Part shown: in pieces, positions 8,765 to 17,839 of the stretch
Position numbering within the stretch: the stretch's first letter is position 1
Layout of the letters: every line of letters begins with the position of its first letter
Assembly: GCA_004762155.1 (NCBI GenBank)
Contig: SIHP01000002.1
Coordinates: 1 to 64,000 of the forward strand
Source: Flavobacteriaceae bacterium
Lineage (GTDB): Bacteria > Bacteroidota > Bacteroidia > Flavobacteriales > Flavobacteriaceae
Reading direction: 5' to 3'
Length of the DNA: 64,000 nucleotides
Made by a program: the position numbers and the translations under genes
The notes under the pieces: model-generated
The model's input: only the letters and a program-made list of their open reading frames with translations
Database searches by the model: none
What the model was told of the DNA's origin: nothing

Positions 8765-10192
8765 TTAATCTATTTGAGATACTCTCAAAGTATTTACCAT
8801 ACCACTTTCTTCTACTGGCATTGAACTTAAATTAATTACATGATCTCCTGTTTTAACAAAACCTTTTTCTTGAATAATTTCGTTAATATCTTTTACAGTA
8901 TCATCAGTATTTAAATTTCTATCGTAATAAAAAGCTCTAACTCCCCAAAGTAAATTTAATTTACCTAAAATTCTCTTTTCAGATGAAAAAGCAATTACAT
9001 GTGATTTTGGTCTCCAAGCTGAAATTTGAAATGCTGTATATCCACTATTTGTTAATGTAGATATTGCTGCTGCTCCCATATCATCTGCCATTTGAGCTGC
9101 GTGATGACAAACTGATTTTGTTATAAATCTATTTGTACGAATATGTGGTGGCGCAACTGGTACTTTAATTAATGGAGAAAACTCTACACTTCCAATAATT
9201 TCTGTCATTTTTTGAATAACCTTTACTGGATGCTTTCCTACAGATGTTTCACCAGATAACATTACTGCATCTGCACCATCCATAATAGAATTTGCCACAT
9301 CATTTACCTCTGCACGTGTTGGAACTGGATTTTCAATCATTGTTTCCATCATTTGCGTAGCAATAATTACAGGAATTCTTGCTTGCTTAGCTCTTTGTAC
9401 TAACATTTTTTGAATTAATGGTACATCTTGCATAGGAACTTCAACTCCTAAATCTCCACGAGCAACCATTAAACCATCACAATAAGGTATTAGTGAATCT
9501 ATGTTATCAACAGCTTCTGGCTTTTCAATTTTTGCTATTACAGGAACTCTATATTGAGAGTTTTGTTTGATCAAATCTCTTAACATACGTAAATCTTCTG
9601 GATTTCTAACAAAAGAAAGTGCAATCCAATCTACTTCTAATCCTAATGCAAAAACTGCATCCTTTTTATCTTTATCTGTAAGTGCAGGTAAAGAAATATC
9701 TGTATTAGGTAAATTAACTCCTTTTTTAGACTTTAAAGGACCACCTACAATAACTTTAGCTACAACTTCTTTATCTTTATCTGTAGAAACTACTTCAAAA
9801 AGTAATTTTCCATCATCAACTAAAATATTTTCCCCAACTTTCACATCTTTAGGAAAACGTTGATATGTCATAAATGCTTTTTCATTGGTACCTGTACATT
9901 TCTCTGTTGTAAACGTAAAAAGCTGTCCTTCTTTTACTTCTACACCTTCTTCCATTACACCTACACGTAATTTAGGACCTTGTAAATCGGCTAAAATAGC
10001 TACGTTGTACCCTTTCTCTTCATTAATTTCTCTAATAATTTTTACACGTTCTTTTACATCTTCATAATCGGCATGTGAAAAATTAATACGAAATACATTA
10101 ACTCCTGAGGCACCTAATTGAGTTAACGTTTCCTTTGAACTTGTTGCTGGGCCAAGTGTTGCAACTATTTTTGTTTTTTTGTTGTGTGGCAT
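8765..10192 (-). CDS. pyk: Pyruvate kinase
   Basis: 475 residues, a normal length. N-terminal TKIVATLGPATSS and VFRINFSHA, the catalytic lysine region PVIAKIEKPEAV, metal-binding MVARGDLGVEVP, ATQMMETMIENPVPTRAE and DAVMLSGETSVGKHP identify it. It converts phosphoenolpyruvate plus ADP to pyruvate plus ATP, the last step of glycolysis. Its start is only 3 bp after the stop of the IPExxxVDY gene, so the two are co-transcribed, an arrangement common in Flavobacteriia. The gene ends 24 bp before the terminator shared with the M28 gene. Confidence 0.97.
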   Translation of the reverse strand: MPHNKKTKIVATLGPATSSKETLTQLGASGVNVFRINFSHADYEDVKERVKIIREINEEKGYNVAILADLQGPKLRVGVMEEGVEVKEGQLFTFTTEKCTGTNEKAFMTYQRFPKDVKVGENILVDDGKLLFEVVSTDKDKEVVAKVIVGGPLKSKKGVNLPNTDISLPALTDKDKKDAVFALGLEVDWIALSFVRNPEDLRMLRDLIKQNSQYRVPVIAKIEKPEAVDNIDSLIPYCDGLMVARGDLGVEVPMQDVPLIQKMLVQRAKQARIPVIIATQMMETMIENPVPTRAEVNDVANSIMDGADAVMLSGETSVGKHPVKVIQKMTEIIGSVEFSPLIKVPVAPPHIRTNRFITKSVCHHAAQMADDMGAAAISTLTNSGYTAFQISAWRPKSHVIAFSSEKRILGKLNLLWGVRAFYYDRNLNTDDTVKDINEIIQEKGFVKTGDHVINLSSMPVEESGMVNTLRVSQID

Positions 10193-10195
10193 AGT

Positions 10196-10657
10196 TTAAA
10201 AAATTAAAAAATCTTTAGACTTTAGTGTGTTTGTTTTTATTTTGTATGAGGTAATTATTTGTGGTATAGAATTTATTTTTTCAATATTATTCTCTATAAA
10301 TCCGCTCTTTATATTTCCTTCTATTTTCAAGAAATAATCTACTTTTTTTTCAGGTATTAAATAAGCAACTGCTTCACTTTCTTTAAAAAAACCTTTTTTT
10401 GTTGATTCAATAGTTGATTTGTAAATGTTAGAAATTAAATAACAACTGTAATCTAATCCTTCATTTATATATTCAAAAACTGAGAAACTTGAACTTTTAT
10501 CCTTAAAATCTAAATCATAAGATGCTTTTGTTAATTTAAACTTTAAATTTTTGTTTAAAAAAAAAGCCAATTGATAATCTTCTAGTGTAGAGTGTAGCCC
10601 AATTAACTGGTAATCATCCTCTGAAAAATCGTCAATCTCTAACGAATATAGCTGCAT
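10196..10657 (-). CDS. IPExxxVDY family protein
   Basis: 153 residues. The family signature is present exactly as IPEKKVDY at residues 101-108, in a protein beginning MQLYSLEIDDF. The family is restricted to Bacteroidota and is typically found next to pyk and rnc, as here; its function is not established. It directly precedes pyk (3-bp gap) in the same transcript and follows rnc at 85 bp. A TAnnTTTG box upstream suggests its own promoter. Conserved linkage to RNase III and pyruvate kinase is the only functional clue. Confidence 0.9.
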   Translation of the reverse strand: MQLYSLEIDDFSEDDYQLIGLHSTLEDYQLAFFLNKNLKFKLTKASYDLDFKDKSSSFSVFEYINEGLDYSCYLISNIYKSTIESTKKGFFKESEAVAYLIPEKKVDYFLKIEGNIKSGFIENNIEKINSIPQIITSYKIKTNTLKSKDFLIF

Positions 10658-10677
10658 AAAAATACAATTTCTTAATA

Positions 10678-10685
10678 CAAATTTA
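10678..10685 (-). promoter_or_regulatory. -7 box for the IPExxxVDY-pyk operon
   Basis: On the minus strand this reads TAAATTTG, a match to the Bacteroidota -7 consensus TAnnTTTG, 21 bp before the start codon. I see no clear -33 TTTG at ideal spacing. Confidence 0.4.
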
Positions 10686-10742
10686 CTGAATGTATTGTTA
10701 CCTTTTCAGAAAAACAACGAAAACGTTTTCACGGTTTAGCCT

Positions 10743-11480
10743 TTAAGATTTGGCTATTTCTTTTTGAAACGCATAGTATACGCGCTTAGCAGCCATTTCT
10801 TCTGCTTTCTTTTTAGAGGTTGCTCTACCTTTTGCTACTTTTTGACCATCTATCGTAATGCGAACGCTAAAATGTTTTTTAGTTTGCTTACCTGTATCTT
10901 CGTAACTCTCAAATTTATACTTTCTTTTTGTCTTTTGGCACCACTCTATAATTAATCCTTTATAACTAGATATTTTTCCTTCTAACTTCTGAATATCTAC
11001 ATAAGGAATAATTACTTGGTCATAAATAAACTGGTGGCAGTAATTATAACCTCTATCTAAATAAACCGCTCCTATTAAAGCTTCAAATATATTCCCATGA
11101 ATATTATCACCTACTTGATTTTTGGAAACATTACTTTTTACAAAACGGATTAAATCTAAATCTTTACCCAATTTGTTTAAATTAACACGACTAACTACTT
11201 TAGAACGCATTTGTGTTAAGTAACCTTCATCTCCTCTTGGTGATTCTTTATATAGGTAAGAAGCTATTACAGATCCTAAAATAGCATCTCCTAAAAACTC
11301 TAATCGCTCATAATTAATTGGCTTCCCTTTTTTATCAACCATTTTTAAAGAACGATGTGTAAACGCCTTCTTATAGTGATTTAATTTAACGGGTTTAAAG
11401 TTTAGTAAATCTTTAAGATCATAATAGAAGTCTTCGTCTTCTTTAGTTTTTGGTTTAACTATCCTACGAAGAAAATCCAT
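10743..11480 (-). CDS. rnc: Ribonuclease III
   Basis: 245 residues. The catalytic signature YERLEFLGDAILG (about 57-69), HGNIFEALIGAVYLDRGY with the second acidic metal ligands, and a C-terminal double-stranded RNA-binding domain (about 175-240, ending KGRATSKKKAEEMAAKRVYYAF) are all present. It cleaves dsRNA in rRNA and mRNA processing. It lies 15 bp downstream of fabF, in the order acpP-fabF-rnc, an arrangement conserved in many bacteria. No anomaly seen. Confidence 0.97.
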   Translation of the reverse strand: MDFLRRIVKPKTKEDEDFYYDLKDLLNFKPVKLNHYKKAFTHRSLKMVDKKGKPINYERLEFLGDAILGSVIASYLYKESPRGDEGYLTQMRSKVVSRVNLNKLGKDLDLIRFVKSNVSKNQVGDNIHGNIFEALIGAVYLDRGYNYCHQFIYDQVIIPYVDIQKLEGKISSYKGLIIEWCQKTKRKYKFESYEDTGKQTKKHFSVRITIDGQKVAKGRATSKKKAEEMAAKRVYYAFQKEIAKS

Positions 11481-11495
11481 ATGTTACATTTTATT

Positions 11496-12746
11496 TTAAT
11501 CTAATTTTTTAAAAGCCACACAAGCATTATGACCTCCAAAACCAAAAGTATTACTCATTACTATATTAAGTTCTCTCTTTTCTGGTTTATTTAATACTAG
11601 ATTTAAATTTGGATCAATGTTTTCATCTACTTCAGTATGATTTATTGTTGGTGGAATAACTCCTTCTTGCATTGCTAAAATAGAAGCTATTGCTTCAATT
11701 GCACCTGCAGCACCTAATAAATGTCCTGTCATAGATTTTGTAGAATTAATACTTATATTCTTAGCATGTTCTCCAAACACTTCAGAAATAGCTTTTAACT
11801 CAGCAACATCACCTAACGGAGTTGAAGTTCCGTGTGTGTTAATATGATCTACATCTTCTGGATTAATTCCTGAATTTTGCAAACAATTTCTCATTACAGC
11901 CATAACTCCAATACCTTCTGGATGTGGCGCAGTCATATGATATGCATCTGATGATAAACCACCACCAATTACTTCTGCATAAATTTTTGCTCCACGTGCT
12001 TTTGCATGCTCGTATTCTTCAAAAATAAGTGCTCCACCACCTTCACCTAAAACAAAACCATCACGTGTTCCATCAAAAGGTCTTGATGCAGTTTCTGGAC
12101 TTTCATTGTTTGTAGATAATGCATGCATTGCATTGAAACCTCCCATAGCAGCTTTGGTTACACCAGCTTCACTACCTCCAGTTACAATAACATCACAATG
12201 ACCTAAACGAATATAATTTAAAGCATCTATCATAGCATTTGCTGATGATGCACATGCAGATACTGTTGTATAATTAGGCCCCATAAATCCATTTTTAATA
12301 GAAATAAGACCTGGTGCGATATCTGCAATCATTTTTGGAATAAAAAAAGGATTGAAACGAGGTGTTCCATCTCCTGCGGCGAAATTCATTACCTCATCTT
12401 GAAAAGTTTCTAAACCTCCAATACCGGCTCCCCAAATTACACCTACACGAAGTTTATCAACTTCGTCTAAATTTAATTTTGCATCAGCTATGGCCTCATC
12501 TGAAGCGATGACTCCATACTGAGCAAACTTATCCATTCTACGTGCCTCTTTACGATTAATAAAATCGGTCACGTTAAAGTTTTTCAACTCACATGCGAAA
12601 CGAGTCTTGAACTTGGCAGCATCATAGTACGTAATAGGTGCAGCTCCACTAACTCCGTTAATCAAACCGTTCCAATACTCTTCAATATTATTTCCTATTG
12701 GCGTTAATGCGCCAAGTCCAGTTACTACAACTCGCTTTAATTGCAT
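11496..12746 (-). CDS. fabF: 3-oxoacyl-ACP synthase II
   Basis: 416 residues. The condensing-enzyme triad is visible: Cys165 in TVSACASSAN, His305 in NTHGTSTPLGD and His342 in SMTGHLLGAAG. The C-terminus has NTFGFGGHNAC. It elongates acyl-ACP with malonyl-ACP in type II fatty acid synthesis. Its start lies 7 bp after the acpP stop, so it is co-transcribed with the carrier protein it uses, and with rnc downstream. Confidence 0.97.
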   Translation of the reverse strand: MQLKRVVVTGLGALTPIGNNIEEYWNGLINGVSGAAPITYYDAAKFKTRFACELKNFNVTDFINRKEARRMDKFAQYGVIASDEAIADAKLNLDEVDKLRVGVIWGAGIGGLETFQDEVMNFAAGDGTPRFNPFFIPKMIADIAPGLISIKNGFMGPNYTTVSACASSANAMIDALNYIRLGHCDVIVTGGSEAGVTKAAMGGFNAMHALSTNNESPETASRPFDGTRDGFVLGEGGGALIFEEYEHAKARGAKIYAEVIGGGLSSDAYHMTAPHPEGIGVMAVMRNCLQNSGINPEDVDHINTHGTSTPLGDVAELKAISEVFGEHAKNISINSTKSMTGHLLGAAGAIEAIASILAMQEGVIPPTINHTEVDENIDPNLNLVLNKPEKRELNIVMSNTFGFGGHNACVAFKKLD

Positions 12747-12753
12747 ATGATCT

Positions 12754-12990
12754 TTACTTTTTTGCTTCTTCTATATAGCTAACTGCTTGACCAACTGTTC
12801 CAATGTTTTCTGCTTGATCATCTGGAATTTGGATATCGAATTCCTTCTCGAATTCCATAATTAATTCAACTGTGTCTAAAGAATCAGCTCCTAAATCGTT
12901 AGTGAAGCTCGCTTCTGTAGTTACTTCGTTATCGTCTACTCCTAACTTATCTACGATAATTGCTTTTACTCTTGATGCAATGTCTGACAT
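12754..12990 (-). CDS. acpP: Acyl carrier protein
   Basis: 78 residues. The phosphopantetheine attachment site is Ser37 in [18 protein letters not shown], followed by the acidic helix II that docks to synthases. It carries acyl chains for FabF encoded directly downstream. First gene of the acpP-fabF-rnc run and divergent from purN over a 169-bp AT-rich intergenic region. Confidence 0.98.
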   Translation of the reverse strand: MSDIASRVKAIIVDKLGVDDNEVTTEASFTNDLGADSLDTVELIMEFEKEFDIQIPDDQAENIGTVGQAVSYIEEAKK

Positions 12991-13022
12991 AATTTTTTTA
13001 ATTTTTAAATTTAAAATCGAAG

Positions 13023-13030
13023 CAAAAATA
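13023..13030 (-). promoter_or_regulatory. Possible -7 box of acpP
   Basis: Minus strand TATTTTTG fits TAnnTTTG, 33 bp upstream of the acpP start. The position suits a short leader. No convincing -33 element, so weak. Confidence 0.35.
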
Positions 13031-13159
13031 TAAATTTTACGTTTTAATTCTAATTTTTACTCAAAAATGTGAAGCCTAATTTAAAAAAATCTTTTGTGAT
13101 AGACCTCACGGTGTTAATAATTATTCTTTTTTTTGCAGTAACAACGCAATAAAAACAAA

Positions 13160-13729
13160 ATGAAACGTATTATAATTTTTGCTTCAGGATCTGGTTCAAA
13201 TGCCGAAAATATTATAAAGTATTTTAAGACTACCAAAACTGCTATCGTTACTCATGTGCTGTCTAACAACGAACATGCCAAAGTTTTTGAACGATGTAAA
13301 CAACTAAAAACAAAGTGCTTACATTTTACAAAAATACAATTTTCACAGACTAATGAAATAATAAATATGTTAAAAAAGGAAGCTGACTATATTATTTTAG
13401 CAGGATTTCTTTGGAAAGTTCCTAGCAAAATCACAGATGCTTTTCCGAATAAAATCATAAATATCCATCCTGCTTTGTTGCCAAAATATGGTGGAAAAGG
13501 AATGTATGGAATGAACGTTCATAAAGCAATAAAAGAAAATAAAGAGGTCGAAACTGGCATCACAATCCACTTTGTAAATGAAAAATACGACGATGGAGCA
13601 ATTATTTTTCAGGAAAAAACGTCAATTTCTGCGGATGACTCTCCTGAAATGATCGCAAAAAAAGTTCATAAATTAGAATATGTACATTTTCCTAACATCA
13701 TTGAAAAGGTTATTTTAGAGAATGAGTAA
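13160..13729 (+). CDS. purN: Phosphoribosylglycinamide formyltransferase
   Basis: 189 residues. N-terminal IIFASGSGSNAENIIKYF (phosphate binding), the catalytic segment NIHPALLPKYGGKGMYG with the conserved Asn-His pair, and the catalytic Asp region EKYDDGAIIFQE show a folate-dependent GAR transformylase. It formylates GAR with 10-formyl-THF in purine synthesis. Its stop overlaps the start of the RNase H gene by 8 bp, so translation is probably coupled. Confidence 0.96.
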   Translation: MKRIIIFASGSGSNAENIIKYFKTTKTAIVTHVLSNNEHAKVFERCKQLKTKCLHFTKIQFSQTNEIINMLKKEADYIILAGFLWKVPSKITDAFPNKIINIHPALLPKYGGKGMYGMNVHKAIKENKEVETGITIHFVNEKYDDGAIIFQEKTSISADDSPEMIAKKVHKLEYVHFPNIIEKVILENE

Positions 13730-14360
13730 GAAAAAAAAATATTATGTTGTTTGGAAAGGAAAGGAAACTGGAGTTTTTAATTCTTGGAATGTTTGCAAAA
13801 AACAAATAACCGGATTTGAAGGTGCCCAATACAAAGCTTTTATTGATAAAACCGAAGCAGAAAAAGCATTTACCAAAAGTTATAACGACTACAAAGGTAA
13901 GGACACTAAAAAAGTTGTTTTGTCTGCTGCAGAAAAAGCTAAATACGGAACTCCTCTTTTAAAAAGTTTATCTGTTGATGCTGCCTGCGCAGGAAATCCT
14001 GGTAAATTAGAATACCGTGGTGTATTAACCGACTCTAAAAAACAGGTTTTTATACAAGGTCCTTTTGAAAAAGGAACGAATAATATTGGAGAATTTTTAG
14101 CTTTGGTACACGGAATTGCACTTTTAAAGAGTAAAAAACTAAACGATTTACCTATTTATTCCGATTCTAGAATTGCCATGTCTTGGGTTAAAAAGAAACA
14201 ATGCAGAACAAATGTTCAGTTTTCTGCAAAGAACCAAGATTTATTATTATTAATTAAACGTGCAGAAAAGTGGTTAAAAGAAAACACCTATAAAAACCCT
14301 ATTTTAAAATGGGAAACAAAAGCTTGGGGAGAAATTCCTGCTGATTTTGGAAGGAAGTAA
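13722..14360 (+). CDS. Viroplasmin-domain ribonuclease H1
   Basis: 212 residues in two parts. Residues about 1-50 (YYVVWKGKETGVFNSW...GAQYKAF) form the viroplasmin/hybrid-binding domain known from eukaryotic RNase H1. Residues about 75-212 are the RNase H fold, with acidic residues in SVDAACAGNP, NIGEFLALVHG and YSDSRIA, and the C-terminal WGEIPADFGRK. It removes RNA from RNA:DNA hybrids. It overlaps purN by 8 bp. This two-domain form is normal in Bacteroidota. Confidence 0.92.
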   Translation: MSKKKKYYVVWKGKETGVFNSWNVCKKQITGFEGAQYKAFIDKTEAEKAFTKSYNDYKGKDTKKVVLSAAEKAKYGTPLLKSLSVDAACAGNPGKLEYRGVLTDSKKQVFIQGPFEKGTNNIGEFLALVHGIALLKSKKLNDLPIYSDSRIAMSWVKKKQCRTNVQFSAKNQDLLLLIKRAEKWLKENTYKNPILKWETKAWGEIPADFGRK

Positions 14361-14364
14361 CGTT

Positions 14365-14739
14365 TTATTCTCTAAACGTGCTTTCTTCTATTTTCCAAAA
14401 AACTAAAACACCTTCAACATAACTTAATTTTAAGGCTGTGTAACCATTTGGATCTACATAGCCATATTTTTCTTCGATGTCATATACTTCTGAAAAATCA
14501 CATTTATCAATTCGATCAGGTTCACCTATCAATTTTACAACTTCTTCTTTAGAGGTTCCTTTTTCTTCTTGTGACCCAAAACTTAATTTATTATGAACTA
14601 AATCCCAAACCATTTTTTTTCGATAATTCTCTCCATAAAGACCTGATTCAACAGGCAACCATTTACTTGACTTAAATTTCATTCTTTCATTTGAACATGA
14701 AAAAAATATTAAACCAATAATTAAAAAAAGATACTTCAT
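14365..14739 (-). CDS. Small lipoprotein, BamE/SmpA-like fold suspected
   Basis: 124 residues. The signal ends in lipobox IFFSC (Cys15). The mature part contains KEEVVKLIGEPDRID followed by a YGYVDPNGY turn and a strand with LVFWKIEES. The helix-then-GEPD pattern is typical of SmpA/OmlA/BamE-type small outer-membrane lipoproteins, but family membership is inferred. It is the last gene of a three-gene minus-strand run (15890 to 14365) of exported proteins with gaps of 5 and 9 bp. Confidence 0.6.
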   Translation of the reverse strand: MKYLFLIIGLIFFSCSNERMKFKSSKWLPVESGLYGENYRKKMVWDLVHNKLSFGSQEEKGTSKEEVVKLIGEPDRIDKCDFSEVYDIEEKYGYVDPNGYTALKLSYVEGVLVFWKIEESTFRE

Positions 14740-14744
14740 AGTTT

Positions 14745-15467
14745 CTATTCCTTTTCTGTTTCTGCTATAATCACTCCAAAATTACCATCTGTAGATTCCC
14801 AATTCTTACTAGGTAAATATGTTTTAGAAACAAATCCATCAAGATATAATGCATTTTTGCATCCTTGTTTTTTAAAATAAGACGCAAAATCAAATAAGTT
14901 AATTTTTTGTTTAGACATTGCAAAAAGTAAATGTCCATTTGCTAAGACACCTACTCCATTTCTAATATTTACATTTTTAGATCCTTTTCTAAAAACAGGA
15001 TGAATTTCATCATCAATAACTAACATTGGACCAGATTGTGTTGCAAACCTTACATCTTTATTAAAAAAATTTAAAGACGTAACTACATGTCCTTTATTAT
15101 TATTCGTTATATAAAAAACACCATTAGGCTGCATATAAAAATTCCCATATGCTTTTTGAATTGTATCTAAAGGCTTCTTTACAATCCCGTTTTGTATAAA
15201 TAATCCTTGAGGTGATTTGTCTTTTAAATACATTCCTCCATTAGTTGCAAAAACTAATTTTTCTCCTTTTTCATGAAGCCATGTTTTTAAATTGGTAAAA
15301 TTTGAAATGTTTTTATTTTTTTCATCTTTCCAATAAAACGCTAAATGTTGGGTATCTAAATCAACAATATGAGATAAAATTTCATCTTCTTCTTTTTTAA
15401 TAGTTACAAATGCTAGCAAAGCAGTAACTATAATAAATACAGCTATTAAAGGAATTGTTTTTCTCAC
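14745..15467 (-). CDS. Phosphodiester glycosidase (NAGPA/DUF2233) family protein
   Basis: 240 residues with an N-terminal transmembrane or uncleaved signal (about 5-24). The domain carries VFATNGGMYLKDKSPQGLFI, RNGVGVLANGHLLFAMS and NALYLDGFVSKTYLP, the hallmark glycines and acidic residues of the NAGPA fold, named after the mammalian enzyme that removes GlcNAc from phosphodiesters. The bacterial substrate is unknown; a wall or exopolysaccharide phosphodiester is possible. It sits in the middle of a tight run of three envelope-protein genes. Confidence 0.8.
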   Translation of the reverse strand: MRKTIPLIAVFIIVTALLAFVTIKKEEDEILSHIVDLDTQHLAFYWKDEKNKNISNFTNLKTWLHEKGEKLVFATNGGMYLKDKSPQGLFIQNGIVKKPLDTIQKAYGNFYMQPNGVFYITNNNKGHVVTSLNFFNKDVRFATQSGPMLVIDDEIHPVFRKGSKNVNIRNGVGVLANGHLLFAMSKQKINLFDFASYFKKQGCKNALYLDGFVSKTYLPSKNWESTDGNFGVIIAETEKE

Positions 15468-15476
15468 AGTAAATAA

Positions 15477-15890
15477 TTATTTTTCAATAAAACTCATCAA
15501 CATATCAACTAATGATTTTAATTCTGTTGGCGGATTTCCATCATCAAAAGTAACAGACACATATTCTTTCCCTTGTTTTTTAATCTTTAAAGTAGCATGT
15601 AAAGCTCTATCTCCTGATCTTTTTGAACTTGGCGATTTAAAACTATTCATTTTATTTAAAACAATAGTGTTTAATACGCTTGTGATTTCTTTTTGATTTT
15701 CAGAAGTAAGTATTATCGATTTTTTCTGTTGATTAAATACATATTCTAATTTATTTCCTAATACTTTTAATTCTTTAGAACTTCCGCGTGTTCTTGCTTC
15801 GTAATGTATATTTAACATTGTATCATTTGTTTTTTGAGCAACACAACTTGTTATTACTAGTAAAAAGAAAAGAGTGATAAAGGGTTTCAT
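15477..15890 (-). CDS. Secreted hypothetical protein
   Basis: 137 residues with a signal peptide (FITLFFLLVITSCVAQ). ITSC could also act as a lipobox, so it may be lipidated. The mature part is a small alpha/beta domain with YEARTRGSSKELKV and YVSVTFDDGNPPTELKSL. No named family recognised. It is first in the run followed by the NAGPA-family gene 9 bp on and the small lipoprotein gene. Confidence 0.65.
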   Translation of the reverse strand: MKPFITLFFLLVITSCVAQKTNDTMLNIHYEARTRGSSKELKVLGNKLEYVFNQQKKSIILTSENQKEITSVLNTIVLNKMNSFKSPSSKRSGDRALHATLKIKKQGKEYVSVTFDDGNPPTELKSLVDMLMSFIEK

Positions 15891-15920
15891 ATGAATATAT
15901 AGATTAAATGAAAAGATAAT

Positions 15921-15956
15921 AAAAAAAGCACAAAATCAATGATTTGTGCTTTTTTT
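15921..15956. terminator. Terminator hairpin downstream of the YceI gene
   Basis: A 14-bp stem (AAAAAAAGCACAAA / TTTGTGCTTTTTTT) around an 8-nt loop with a T tract on either strand. It lies 117 bp past the YceI stop and before the next minus-strand gene. Confidence 0.75.
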
Positions 15957-16072
15957 ACAATTATAGACTTTTTTACAAGATATATATAATTATTTAACCT
16001 TATTTAATTTCACTGTAGCTCCTTGATATAATCATTTGAAAATTGAAATCTTGACTATTTATTTACCTGAAA

Positions 16073-16648
16073 TTAAAACTCTAAATCTACAACTAAATCA
16101 AAATCATCATAAATGGCTTTGTCTTTTAAACCATCAAAAAAACTTGTAGAACCATATTTTACGCCAAATTTAGTTCTATCTATTTTTAAATTAGCTATAG
16201 CCTTATTACCGTAAACAGACATATCAAACGTAACAGATGCTGTTTTACCTTTAATAGTTATATCACCTGTAACTTTATATGAATTTTTACCATTAGCCTT
16301 TACTTTCTTAAAAATTAAACTCACTGTTGGATACTTTTCAACTCCAAAAAAGTCATCAGATTTCAAGTGTCCTTCTAATTTCTCTTTATATTCTCCTTTT
16401 AAATCATCAGAAGAAATAGAAGTCATATTTACTTCAAACTCTCCTCCTGTTAACTTTTCATTATCAAAATTAAGAAACCCAGCATTTATTGCTATAGTTC
16501 CGTAGTGAGAACCTGTTACTTTGTAGCCTTTCCAAACCACGCGACTTTCTTCCGTTTTAATTTCTTTTTTATCTTTCTTTACAGTAAAAGCCAATGTTAT
16601 GAATGCTACTACTGCAATAGTTAAAATATTTTTAATTGAATTTTTCAT
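16073..16648 (-). CDS. YceI family protein
   Basis: 191 residues with a signal-like N-terminus (ILTIAVVAFITLAF). The body has the YceI lipocalin-like pattern: ESRVVWKGYKVTGSHYGTI, GGEFEVNMTSI, LKSDDFFGVEKYPTVSLIFK, VTGDITIKGKTASVTFD. YceI proteins are periplasmic beta barrels that bind isoprenoid-like lipids. Its neighbour is a Crp-type regulator reading the same way 102 bp upstream, a pairing I have seen described in flavobacteria, so co-regulation is plausible but inferred. Confidence 0.9.
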   Translation of the reverse strand: MKNSIKNILTIAVVAFITLAFTVKKDKKEIKTEESRVVWKGYKVTGSHYGTIAINAGFLNFDNEKLTGGEFEVNMTSISSDDLKGEYKEKLEGHLKSDDFFGVEKYPTVSLIFKKVKANGKNSYKVTGDITIKGKTASVTFDMSVYGNKAIANLKIDRTKFGVKYGSTSFFDGLKDKAIYDDFDLVVDLEF

Positions 16649-16750
16649 TTTTATTTATTTATAATTTTTATGATACAAATGTCCAGAAAATTAGAACTGT
16701 AAAAAATGAACTAGATTATGAAATGAAGTTAAACTAGATTAACATCTAAA

Positions 16751-17332
16751 TTAATGATGTAATAATTGACTTTTAATTTTACTTAAAAATTCTTTTGTAA
16801 TTCCCAAATACGAAGCAATCATATACTGAGGTACTCGTTGCTCTATTTTAGGATATGTTTCTTTAAAAATTTGATACCTTTCTTTTGCTGAAAGACTGAA
16901 GTTTCTAATAATTCTTTTTTGGGATGAAATAAATGCACGTTCTACAATTTTTCTGAAAAGACGTTCGAGTTTTGGTATTTTCTCATATAACTCTTCCATA
17001 TTTTCGTTTGTGAACTGAATAAGTTTTGTGTTTTCTACACATTGAATATTAAAATCAGCAGGTGTTTTATTTATAAAACTACCTAAATCGGAAGTCCACC
17101 AATCCTCTATAGAAAATGATACAATATGTTCTTGACCTTTAGCATTCATGTAAAACGTTTTTGTACAACCTGAAGTTATAAAATTAATACTTTTACAAAC
17201 ATCTCCTTGCTGAACTATATATTGATCCTTTAAATAACTTCTATAAATTACTTTAGACAACAATAATGTTTCTTCTTCAGCTGTTAATTTAACATACGTA
17301 CTTATATAACCTAATAAAGGATCTTTATTCAT
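16751..17332 (-). CDS. Crp/Fnr family transcriptional regulator
   Basis: 193 residues. N-terminal cyclic-nucleotide-binding-like barrel (about 20-115: DQYIVQQGDVCKSINFITSG, IVSFSIEDWWTSDLGS) and a short C-terminal helix-turn-helix (about 150-190: RVPQYMIASYLGITKEFLSKIK). The cNMP-binding Arg/Ser signature of true CRP is not evident, so the effector is unknown. Such short Crp-like regulators are numerous in Bacteroidota. It follows a small membrane-protein gene by 42 bp and precedes YceI. Confidence 0.88.
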   Translation of the reverse strand: MNKDPLLGYISTYVKLTAEEETLLLSKVIYRSYLKDQYIVQQGDVCKSINFITSGCTKTFYMNAKGQEHIVSFSIEDWWTSDLGSFINKTPADFNIQCVENTKLIQFTNENMEELYEKIPKLERLFRKIVERAFISSQKRIIRNFSLSAKERYQIFKETYPKIEQRVPQYMIASYLGITKEFLSKIKSQLLHH

Positions 17333-17374
17333 TTATACTTTCAATTTATACCTATTCTTCGTAAAAACACTCTT

Positions 17375-17671
17375 TTATATAGTATCCTTTTTCTGTCTTC
17401 CATAAAATAGAACTAAAAACTTTCCAAAAACAAAATACAGCACAAGTACAGTAATACCTCCAATTAAAAAACCATTTTCAAGGAGTTCTTTATATCCATA
17501 TTTTACGCAAAACAATACGACACATAAAACAAACTGAAGCATCGCATATAAAATGTTTCCTTTTGGGGAATAACCAAACATTCCCAAAAAATGTGTTTTA
17601 GTAAGTCCAAAAACTAAATGAGGCATTGCATTCACTAATAAGCCTCCAATAATAAAATCTATTAAATTCAT
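17375..17671 (-). CDS. Small three-helix membrane protein
   Basis: 98 residues with hydrophobic stretches at about 5-25, 40-58 and 68-88 and a basic C-terminus (YGRQKKDTI). Motifs GGLLVNAMPHLVFGLTKTHF and FGYSPKGNILYAML look conserved rather than random. No functional family recognised. It starts the minus-strand run with the Crp-like regulator and may be its operon partner. Confidence 0.65.
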   Translation of the reverse strand: MNLIDFIIGGLLVNAMPHLVFGLTKTHFLGMFGYSPKGNILYAMLQFVLCVVLFCVKYGYKELLENGFLIGGITVLVLYFVFGKFLVLFYGRQKKDTI

Positions 17672-17801
17672 TTTATGTGTATTATAAAACTCAAAAACTT
17701 CCTTAAGAGGCTTGTAATATATCGTTTTTATTTATTGATATTTTAACTACCTCTTCAAAAATTTATCTCCTTTTTTAGAAAATATTATTTTTTACAATAT
17801 G

Positions 17802-17835
17802 TTTGAAAAACTAACCAATAAAACAAATATCTTTG
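17802..17835 (+). promoter_or_regulatory. umuC promoter, nearly leaderless
   Basis: TTTG at 17802 and TATCTTTG at 17828-17835, separated by 22 bp, match the Bacteroidota promoter TTTG-N17-23-TAnnTTTG. The ATG of umuC begins only 5 bp after the -7 box, so the transcript should start at or very near the start codon. Confidence 0.6.
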
Positions 17836-17839
17836 TAAT